A stretch of DNA of 32,335 nucleotides from UBA6382 sp963617965 (GTDB taxonomy: Bacteria; Bacteroidota; Bacteroidia; Bacteroidales; Bacteroidaceae), in contig CAVEQO010000027.1 in NCBI GenBank assembly GCA_963617965.1, positions 1-32,335 on the forward strand. Direction: 5' to 3'. The notes beneath the pieces were generated by a model that was not told where the DNA came from, ran no database searches, and saw only the letters and a list, made by a program, of their open reading frames with translations. Positions 15,977-24,200 of the stretch are shown here, one piece after another. The translations under genes and the position numbers were made by a program. Numbering within the stretch: the first letter of the stretch is position 1; the number at the start of each line of letters is the position of its first letter.

Positions 15977-17540
15977 ACTCCAAAATTATAGGTCTGTTTG
16001 TATCATTGTTGTTATGTTTGTCAGTGAAGGTGTCCAACGCTTTCGAAAATTCCAGTACCGAATGGACTTCCAGATAAGAACACCCGTAGCTCATGGCAAT
16101 ACCTCTGGCATTGGCAGCGTGCCAGGCTGAGATGAATTTGTCCAAGGCGTGCGAGCCAGCCAATCCCGGCAGTATTGAGAAGATGCCTCCTTTGTGATCA
16201 TTGAACATAAGAATGTGCAGGTTGTTTCCCAACGAACTGTTCCACAGAGCGTTGGCATCATAGAAAAAGCTAAGGTCGCCCACAATTGCATAGACTTCTT
16301 TTTCCGTGACTGCGGAATAGCCCGCCGCCACGGACAGACTTCCTTCGATTCCATTGATTCCTCTGTTGCAGTACAGAGGGACGACTCCCGACTTGAAAAA
16401 CCGTGCTGCCAATCTCACCGTTGTGCTGTTGCCCAGAAAAACAGCCGTATCGTGTTGTGACATACGGCTTATTTTATCCCACACGCTTGCCATGACCTGC
16501 TCTTGCGGAGACGAAGGCTTTGGCGTTCCCGCAACGGTCTGCCTTTTGAATTCTCCGACGGCTTTGTGTTTGTCAATCAGGGGCAAAAGGGCATTGAAGA
16601 ATGTTGTTTCTTCGCATTTTATTTTCATTTCAAGGTGGGAGAAAGTGTCGGGGGAATCGTCTGTCATGTCAATCCTTATGACCTTGAGCGAAGTCTGTTG
16701 CCGCAGTCTGACTTTAAGCCATTTGTTGACGAGAGCCCCTCCCGTATGGATCACAAGATCCGGCATTGCGATGCCTTTGGCTTCTGCCGCCTCTATCACG
16801 GCGGTTCGCCTTGATCCTGGGTGATTGCTGATTATTTCGGGCAGTAACAGCAGTTTGTCTTGCCTGTCGAGTTCCAATAGTGACTCTATAATCCGGTTTT
16901 CGTATTGCCCTATTATCACAGCGGGCAATGTGGCCCGGTTTATGAGGTCGGCTGCCTCGTGGAGTTTGTCAATGCCGTTGTCAAGCTCTGTCTGTTGTTC
17001 AAAATACGAAAACCCCGGAGTGGGAAGTTCTTCCGTGTCAAAGTTGAACAACGGTTCGTCCATGGGCACGTTGATATGCAGAGGCATCAACGGGTTGTAT
17101 GCCGGCACGGTGTCAGGTGATGGTTTTTCATTCATCTGTATGCACTGCGCATACGGGTAAAGTGCGCCGGGCTGCACTATTGTCTGTCCGTCAAGCTGAC
17201 CAATCCATTGCGCCGGGCGGTCGGCGGATATTATCACGAGCGGCACCTGCCGATAGTAGGCCTCGGCAACACCGGGGATGGTGTTGAGCAGTGCGGAACC
17301 CGATGTGACGCACACGACCACGGGTTTCCTTGTCGCAAGCCATATGCCTATGGCGAAGAATGAAGCACTCCGTTCGTCGGTGACAGAGTGCAACCTGAAG
17401 CATCCTCGCTGCCGTGAGACCTCATAAAAGTTGTGAATCAGAACGGCATTACGGCTTCCGGGACAGACTACGATATCATTGATTCCCGCCGTGATGAGCA
17501 TTGCCGTAAGATTGTTGGCGTTTTCTTTGTCGCTAAACAT
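15939..17540 (-). CDS. menD: SEPHCHC synthase MenD
   Basis: This 533-residue thiamine diphosphate enzyme condenses isochorismate with 2-oxoglutarate in the first committed step of menaquinone synthesis. It shows VCPGSRNAVLIHNFYE and VTDERSASFFAIGIW (cofactor glutamate region). The sequence continues with FIADRPAQW-like IISADRPAQWIGQLDGQTI and the C-terminal diphosphate motif GDLSFFYDANALWN with NDHKGGIF. I chose the ATG at 17540, where the family normally begins (MFSDKENAN). It overlaps the menF stop by 8 bp, whereas an upstream in-frame ATG at 17579 would lie deep inside menF. Its cofactor is the product of the convergent thi genes. Confidence 0.96.
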   Translation of the reverse strand: MFSDKENANNLTAMLITAGINDIVVCPGSRNAVLIHNFYEVSRQRGCFRLHSVTDERSASFFAIGIWLATRKPVVVCVTSGSALLNTIPGVAEAYYRQVPLVIISADRPAQWIGQLDGQTIVQPGALYPYAQCIQMNEKPSPDTVPAYNPLMPLHINVPMDEPLFNFDTEELPTPGFSYFEQQTELDNGIDKLHEAADLINRATLPAVIIGQYENRIIESLLELDRQDKLLLLPEIISNHPGSRRTAVIEAAEAKGIAMPDLVIHTGGALVNKWLKVRLRQQTSLKVIRIDMTDDSPDTFSHLEMKIKCEETTFFNALLPLIDKHKAVGEFKRQTVAGTPKPSSPQEQVMASVWDKISRMSQHDTAVFLGNSTTVRLAARFFKSGVVPLYCNRGINGIEGSLSVAAGYSAVTEKEVYAIVGDLSFFYDANALWNSSLGNNLHILMFNDHKGGIFSILPGLAGSHALDKFISAWHAANARGIAMSYGCSYLEVHSVLEFSKALDTFTDKHNNNDTNRPIILEYDTDLDQNQRFQ

Positions 17541-18606
17541 GGTTGTCAACGTTTGCCTGTACATGCACTCGGAAATCAAGCAAGCGTTTCATGATATCGA
17601 GCTTTTGTACCGTTTCGTTCCATTCGTTTTGCATGGAACTTTGCGCCAGAATGCCTCCGCCCGCATAGAGCGTTATGCTGTCCGCTTTCATGTGCATCAG
17701 CCGTAGGGAGACAAAGCAGGCGGTTTCTTCTCCGTGGCAGTTAAGGAAGCCGCTGAAACCGGCATAGTATTTTCTGAAGTCCTTTCCCTCTGCTTCCTGT
17801 ATTGTTTTGACCGCATCTTCTTGCGGCACTCCAGCCACAGCCGGGGTGGGGTGAAGCAATCGCAGAATTTCGATGGCACTGTTGCTGTCCGGCTGTAACG
17901 TGAAATCTGTTTGTATATGGGCCAGATTGCCAGCTTTCACGGTGTGGGGTGTTCCTTCGGAAAAAGAGATGCTGTTTTGTGCGAATTTTGACCGGATGTA
18001 GTCAGACACTATTTTCTGTTCTTCGGAGTCCTTGGTTGTCCAACGGATGCCATTCTCGGCATCAGTCCATGCCATGGTGCCTGCCAGTGCTGTGGTTTTT
18101 CCCGTGCCGTTGTGCGTTTGATACAGCAGTTCCGGGGTTGCGGTGAGCCAGATTCCGTGACCCGGTATCGCCATCAGCGCTGTGTAGCAATCCGGATATG
18201 TTCGGCACGCTATGGCGAAAAGCCGGGTTGTGTCGGCACTTGTCCCACTGACCGTTTCCGAGCGGGCAAGAACGACTTTGCGTACAGTGCCTGAGGCAAT
18301 GGCATACTTGATATGGTCAAAGGCTGTGGCATACGCTTCTTGGTCGCTTGTGCAGACGGTGTGTCCGTGTCCTGTGCTTGCCGGATCCGGCAACGGTAGG
18401 CGGTCTGTCTTGATGTCTTCAAACAGGAAGACCGGTGTACGTACGCTTGGCTGAAACGGGGCTACGATAAACCCTGAAGCCTCCGGCGGAATGTCACACA
18501 GCGAACTGTAGGCATATACCCTTTTGCTCCTGACGCCAAATACGGTGCTTCCGTTTGGCAGGTGACAAAGTATCTGATATTTTTTGCAACCAAGAGCAAG
18601 GGACAT
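17533..18606 (-). CDS. menF: Isochorismate synthase MenF
   Basis: This 357-residue chorismate-binding enzyme converts chorismate to isochorismate. The catalytic C-terminal domain shows KVVLARSETV, WLTATPELLYQ, TTALAGTMAW, EEQKIVSDYI and LLHPTPAVAGVPQEDA. Further family segments are RKYYAGFSGFLN and LYAGGGILAQSSMQNEWNET. First gene of the men operon. A promoter-like TAACTTTG box lies just upstream, implying a very short leader. EntC-type siderophore function is unlikely given menD, menB and menC-menE downstream. Confidence 0.95.
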   Translation of the reverse strand: MSLALGCKKYQILCHLPNGSTVFGVRSKRVYAYSSLCDIPPEASGFIVAPFQPSVRTPVFLFEDIKTDRLPLPDPASTGHGHTVCTSDQEAYATAFDHIKYAIASGTVRKVVLARSETVSGTSADTTRLFAIACRTYPDCYTALMAIPGHGIWLTATPELLYQTHNGTGKTTALAGTMAWTDAENGIRWTTKDSEEQKIVSDYIRSKFAQNSISFSEGTPHTVKAGNLAHIQTDFTLQPDSNSAIEILRLLHPTPAVAGVPQEDAVKTIQEAEGKDFRKYYAGFSGFLNCHGEETACFVSLRLMHMKADSITLYAGGGILAQSSMQNEWNETVQKLDIMKRLLDFRVHVQANVDNHV

Positions 18607-18622
18607 ATCGACTGTTTTTCCG

Positions 18623-18630
18623 CAAAGTTA
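18623..18630 (-). promoter_or_regulatory. Putative -7 promoter box for the men operon
   Basis: Minus-strand TAACTTTG matches TAnnTTTG. A TTTC (minus strand) lies 22 bp upstream as a weak -33 box. Transcription would start roughly 10-15 nt before the menF ATG at 18606, so the leader would be very short. Confidence 0.5.
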
Positions 18631-18706
18631 ATCAAAACTGCCGACCTCGTTTGAAATTTGGCGCATATTTTAGGGGCATGGAGGGTGGATTACGGATAAG
18701 ATTTAT

Positions 18707-18714
18707 TAAATTTG
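18707..18714 (+). promoter_or_regulatory. Putative -7 promoter box for thrA
   Basis: TAAATTTG matches TAnnTTTG and would place the transcription start near 18721, about 25 nt before the chosen thrA ATG at 18746. No clear TTTG box is found 19-21 bp upstream. The menF and thrA -7 boxes are back to back in the same 139 bp divergent region. Confidence 0.45.
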
Positions 18715-18745
18715 CCCAACAAAGTTTTTGTTCTTATTGCAGTTG

Positions 18746-21181
18746 ATGAAAGTTCTGAAATTTGGTGGCACTTCGGTTGGAACACTGGAGGGCATAAGAA
18801 ATATAAAGAGAATCGTAGAGGCAGAGGCAACCCCCGTAGTGGTGGTCGTCTCGGCGCTCAAGACTGTGACCAACAATCTGGTCAAGGTTACGCGGCTTGC
18901 TGCAGACGGTGACGAAGACTACAAGGTTGTCCTTCAGGAAATCATCGATATCCATCATACCCACATAGACTCCATAATATCTGATGCTCGCAAGAACATT
19001 GCCCTCAAAGAACAACTCGGAGGACTGTTTGACGAGCTTGGCGGTATCCTGCGCGGAGTGTTTCTCATAAAGGATGTGACGCAGAAGATAGCCGATGCCA
19101 TCGTTAGCTATGGCGAGAGATGCAGTTCACGCATTGTGCAGCAGTATGTGGAAGGGAGCACGCTTTACGATTCGCGCAAGTTCATCTTCACGGAAAAGAA
19201 AGACACGGTCACTGCCGTTAATTTTGCGGCGACCAACAAAAAAACCGTTGACACTTTCGCCAATGAACAGGGCATAGCCATCGTTCCGGGATTTATTGCC
19301 AGCGACATGGTGTCCGGCATCACCACAACACTGGGGCGTGGTGGGAGCGACTATACGGCTGCGATCATTGCGGCGGCTCTCAATGCGGATGTCCTTGAGA
19401 TATGGACAGACGTGAACGGGTTCATGACTGCCGACCCGCGCATCATTCCGTCTGCATACACCATAGAGCATCTGACCTACAGCGAAGCTACCGAACTGTG
19501 CAATTTCGGGGCAAAGGTCATTTATCCCCCGACAATATTCCCCGTCTTCGCCAAACGTATTCCACTCTATGTCAAAAACACGTTTCATCCGGAATTCAAG
19601 GGTAGCGTAATCAGCGACGATGTCAATGATGTCTGTCCTAACGGCATAAAGGGCATGACCTCCATCAATGACACAAGCCTCATCAACGTGAGCGGCATGA
19701 GCATGGTTGGCGTGATAGGCATAAACCGCAGGATATTCTCCATTCTGGCAAACAATGGCATAAGCATATTCATGGTGGCCCAGACTTCGTCGGAAACGAG
19801 CACCTCGCTCTGTCTCACTCACGAAGATGCCGTCAAGGCGAAAAAGGTGCTGGGGCAGGAACTGGCAAAAGAAATAGAGACCGGCGCGCTGAACCCCATT
19901 GAGGTCATCGACAACCTCGCGACAATCGCGGTGGTGGGCGAACCGATGAAACACAAGCTCGGCATAGCGGGCAAACTGTTCAGTGTGCTGGGGCGCAACG
20001 GTGTCAATGTCATAGCTTCGGCTCAGGGGGCGCAGGAAATGAACATCTCGCTTGTTGTGGAAAAGCATCAGCTCACAAAGGCTCTCAGCGTAATACACGA
20101 CAGTTTCTTCCTCAGCGAATACAAGGTGGTGAACCTTTTCGTGTGCGGCATCGGCACCGTGGGCGGCAGCCTGTTGCGGCAGCTGCGGGAGCAGCACGAC
20201 TCGCTTATGCTCAAAAGACGCCTCAAGCTAAACGTGGTGGGGGTGGCAAACTCCCGCAAATGTTATTTTGACGCAAACGGCATTGACACTTCCGATATTG
20301 CCAGCCTGGTGGAAGAAAGGGGCAGCAAAAGCTCTCCGCAGACGATCTGCCGCAAGTTCACGGCGATGAACCTGTACAATTCCGTGTTTGTGGACTGCAC
20401 GGCAAATGCCGATATTGCCGCCCTCTATGAAGCATTGCTTGACAACAACATATCGGTGGTGGCGGCAAACAAAATCGCAGCATCGTCACCCTATGAAAAA
20501 TATCTGGGACTGAAGCAGGTCGCCCTTGACAAGGGCGTGAAGTTCCTCTACGAAACGAATGTGGGGGCGGGGCTGCCGATCATCAAGACTATTAGTGACT
20601 TGTGCGACAGTGGCGACGAGGTCATAAAGATTGAGGCTGTGCTTAGCGGTACTCTCAACTATATCTTCAACAAGATGTCTGCCGACAGCCCTTTTAGCAA
20701 AACCGTACGCATGGCAAAGGAAGCGGGGATTTCCGAACCCGACCCTCGGCAGGATTTGTGCGGCAAGGACGTTGTCAGGAAACTCGTGATACTTGTACGC
20801 GAGGCTGGGCATCGGCTTGATATAGCCGACGTGCGGCTCACTCCGTTTATGGAACCTCGGTTTTTTGAGGGTGATACCGCCAGATTTTTCAGCATTGCGC
20901 CCGAACTGGACAAGCCTTTTGAGGACGAACGCCGGCGGCTGGAGCAGGAGGGCAGGAAACTGCGCTTCATTGCCCGCTGGGAAAACGACATGGCCACGGT
21001 GGCACTGACACCGGTTGACAGGAATCATCCTTTCTACCATCTGGAAGACTCCAACAACATGGTGCTGATAACCACAAAACGCTACAAGCAGTACCCTATG
21101 GTAATACAAGGCTACGGAGCCGGTGCTGACGTGACGGCGGCGGGTGTCTTTGCCGACATTATCCGCATTGCCAATATCTGA
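18746..21181 (+). CDS. thrA: Bifunctional aspartate kinase / homoserine dehydrogenase I
   Basis: This 811-residue protein catalyses the first and third steps from aspartate to threonine and methionine. The kinase domain begins with MKVLKFGGTSVGT and has TTLGRGGSDYTAAIIA and EIWTDVNGFMTADPR (residues about 1-290). Tandem ACT regulatory domains follow (about 305-460, for example INVSGMSMVGVIGINRRIF). The homoserine dehydrogenase domain starts at VNLFVCGIGTVGGSLL (GxGxxG) and contains TNVGAGLPIIKT and KIEAVLSGTLNYIFN. I chose the ATG at 18746; the ATG at 18728 would add six residues before a canonical start. The ACT pair implies feedback control, usually by threonine. No leader peptide or attenuator is evident upstream. 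Confidence 0.97.
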   Translation: MKVLKFGGTSVGTLEGIRNIKRIVEAEATPVVVVVSALKTVTNNLVKVTRLAADGDEDYKVVLQEIIDIHHTHIDSIISDARKNIALKEQLGGLFDELGGILRGVFLIKDVTQKIADAIVSYGERCSSRIVQQYVEGSTLYDSRKFIFTEKKDTVTAVNFAATNKKTVDTFANEQGIAIVPGFIASDMVSGITTTLGRGGSDYTAAIIAAALNADVLEIWTDVNGFMTADPRIIPSAYTIEHLTYSEATELCNFGAKVIYPPTIFPVFAKRIPLYVKNTFHPEFKGSVISDDVNDVCPNGIKGMTSINDTSLINVSGMSMVGVIGINRRIFSILANNGISIFMVAQTSSETSTSLCLTHEDAVKAKKVLGQELAKEIETGALNPIEVIDNLATIAVVGEPMKHKLGIAGKLFSVLGRNGVNVIASAQGAQEMNISLVVEKHQLTKALSVIHDSFFLSEYKVVNLFVCGIGTVGGSLLRQLREQHDSLMLKRRLKLNVVGVANSRKCYFDANGIDTSDIASLVEERGSKSSPQTICRKFTAMNLYNSVFVDCTANADIAALYEALLDNNISVVAANKIAASSPYEKYLGLKQVALDKGVKFLYETNVGAGLPIIKTISDLCDSGDEVIKIEAVLSGTLNYIFNKMSADSPFSKTVRMAKEAGISEPDPRQDLCGKDVVRKLVILVREAGHRLDIADVRLTPFMEPRFFEGDTARFFSIAPELDKPFEDERRRLEQEGRKLRFIARWENDMATVALTPVDRNHPFYHLEDSNNMVLITTKRYKQYPMVIQGYGAGADVTAAGVFADIIRIANI

Positions 21182-21254
21182 CGGTGGTCAGGGATATCTT
21201 TCACCAACAATCGACAATTCTCTCTTTTTCAAGTTTCACTTAATTATTAATGCT

Positions 21255-24200
21255 ATGAAAATCAAGACTCTCTACCTCGTTGCAGTTTTGCTGCTGGCAT
21301 CACTGCAAGGCGTAAAGGCAGACGAAGCCTTTCGCAAACATCGCTATGACTCGTGGAAGGTTCTGGGCTTGCCCGAAAACGCCATCGTGTTTGTCGGCAA
21401 CTCCATTACCGACATGCACTGCTGGACAGAAGCCTTCGGCAACGACCTTCGCGTGGTCAACCGCGGCAACTCCGGCGGCTACAGTTTTGAGGTGCTCGAC
21501 AATGTCGAAAGCTGGTCCCGCTTCAAGCCTGCCAAGGTGTTCATAAAGATAGGCACCAACGACTTGGGTACCAACTACAAGGAACAGTCCATTGCCGACA
21601 ACATCGCCAAAACAGTCGAAATAATCCGCAGCGAAAGTCCGGAGACGGAAATCTATTTGCAGAGTATTCTGCCGGCAAGAGACCAGAACTACAAGACACT
21701 GAAAACCATTCAGGCCGCCAACAAGCTGATAGAGGCCATTGCCGCCGCCAACGAAAAAACAACTTACGTTGACTTGTACTCCAAAATGGAGGGCATCCGC
21801 AGCGGTGCACCTTATTCGCTCGACAATCTCCACCTTGAGGCCTATGGCTACAAGGTGTGGGTCGATGCTGTCAAGGAGTATGTGGGCATAGAGTCCTCTT
21901 ATCCCGACAATACCCAGACCATACAGAACACGGCCGGTCTCAGTGGCGCCCATGGTATGCGTGCCACCTATTTCAGTGTGTTGCCGACCATCAGCACCGA
22001 CGTGCTGTTCTTCGGAGATGAAATGGTGAAAAACGGCGAGTGGAACGAATTGCTCCAGAACAAGAACGTCAAGAACCGCGGGTCATGGTGGGGATACGGC
22101 GGCAACATTGCTACAGTAAGCAAGTTTGTCGATGCCGCTTTTTCCAACGGCGACAATGGGGTGACACGTGAAACTCCGGCCAAAATTATTCTCTACACGG
22201 GCACGGAAGACATAAATGGTTCTACCGATATCGCTACCGTTGAGGAAAACTATATGGCTCTTGTGACGAAGCTTAAGACCAATGCTCCGTCAACTCCGAT
22301 AGCTTTGGTCAGCCTTATGCCGACATCTTCGGCCAATACACGTATCACTGAGTTCAACGCTTGGCTCAAGACCACGGCAGAGGCCGATGAAGATCTTACC
22401 TACATAGACATCTACACAGACCTTGCCACCGCCGAAGGAATTGCCGACACCAAATATTTCTCCGGCAACTATCTCTACGGTATGGGTTATGTGGCGGTAG
22501 CCCGCAAATTGGCGGATTTCGTTGGCGGCTGCACCGTTATCTCCGATGAAGAGGCACAAAGCCGTAAAGACCTGTTCGAAGCCCGAGCCGCTCTCAACGG
22601 TATGATTGCCATGGTGGAGTCAATTCCTAATGGCAACGGCTTGGGACAGTATAAGGGGTCTAGCATAGCCTTGGCAAATGTCTATCAAGAATGCGTAAAT
22701 GCAAAAAAAAGTTTAAGGGAGACAGAAGACGTGTCTTCATACAACAACAGACTCGAAGCAATGGCGGAAAGCCTCAGTATACTGAAGAAAGAAATCAACA
22801 CTCCAACCGCTGACAATGTGACAGGCCGACAGTTTACCCTCAGCGCACCGCTGCGCGGAGGTCAGTTTGCCTATGCCGCCAATGGGACTGTCGCAGGAGC
22901 GTCATCCGATCCCGGCTATGCATCGTACCGCTGGACTCTGGAAGAGTGTACCGACGGCACTTTCAACATAAAGAATGTCGGGGCAGAGGCTTATCTGGAT
23001 CCCTCAGCGGACTATAATACACAAATCAAATTGACAGAAACCGCTCCGGAAACAGGATGGTCGGTGGAATACAGCGAAACTTTAGGACTGTTTATCATCC
23101 GCAGTTCCACCTCGTGTGAACTGAATGCCACCAATTTGTCCGGCAACCCTGTCTACAACTGGTTTGCCTCCGGTTCCAATGCACAAGACCGCACCGATGC
23201 CGGCTGCCAGTGGCTCTTTACGGATGTCACCGATGTCGATGTCAAGGAAGAGCCCGCACCGATAAACGTGGTGAAGGGCACTGTGCAGGAAGGAGCGGCG
23301 GAAATCGTTGACGGACACGTATACACCATAACCAACCGCCAGAAGAACGGCACCTGTTACCCACTCTATGCCGACAACTCCGCACTTCAGGTAGGTGCGG
23401 CCAACGCTCTGGCATCCAAGAGCTACAGCAGCAGGGCCAAGTTCATGGCGATCAACAAGGGCACGAATATCTTCGCTTTCAAGAATGTCGCTACAGGCTT
23501 GTATCTGGTATGGAAAGGCAGCAGTTCCGGAACCAACAACAACACGGGGCTTGTGGAAACTTACGATTCCATCTACTGTTGTTTCAAACTCACGTCAGTA
23601 TCGTCTGTCACCAACGGCAAGTTGCTGACAGCCAAGCGTTCCGATGGAACGGCCGGCACGTTCGTGCAGAAGTCCGACGGATCATGGGACAAGTGGGGTC
23701 CCGGCACCTTGTGCTACAATGACAATTACTCCAACGTCTATACTTTGGGCGACGTTACCGACGGTGACGACGGTGAGGTCTATGACGAGGAACAGAATGC
23801 GGAGTGGGAAGCTGGCATTGACTGGTACACAGCGCAAATCGGTGCAGGAAGACTCTATCTCAGCAACAACACGGGAACGTATATTGCCCTTTCTTCCAGC
23901 AAGACAGAGTATTCCGATGCCGATCTTTGGCATCGTGAAGGCAATGACAAAGATGGATATACCATATATAACAAGGAAGCCGGTCCGAACAAGGTGCTTG
24001 CGGCACCCACAACGATGTCCGGTGCCGAGGGTGGAGAGTCCTATCCGGTAATGGTTGACAAGAACAGCATCCCCTCCGGCTACACTGCCACATGGCTTTT
24101 TGACAAGAGTACCGATCTGGGCAGCGATACCGAAGCCTGGTATTTGTACGAAAAGGGTTATGAAAGCAATATCGTGAACAACCGCAACGGCAAACTCGCT

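Noticed and set aside
19127..20197. 356-codon minus-strand frame opposite thrA
   Set aside because: Antisense shadow; histidine-rich translation without motifs, while thrA is unambiguous.
21144..21254. Upstream extension of the sialidase gene into thrA
   Set aside because: It would overlap thrA by 38 bp and put 37 non-signal residues before an obvious signal peptide at 21255.
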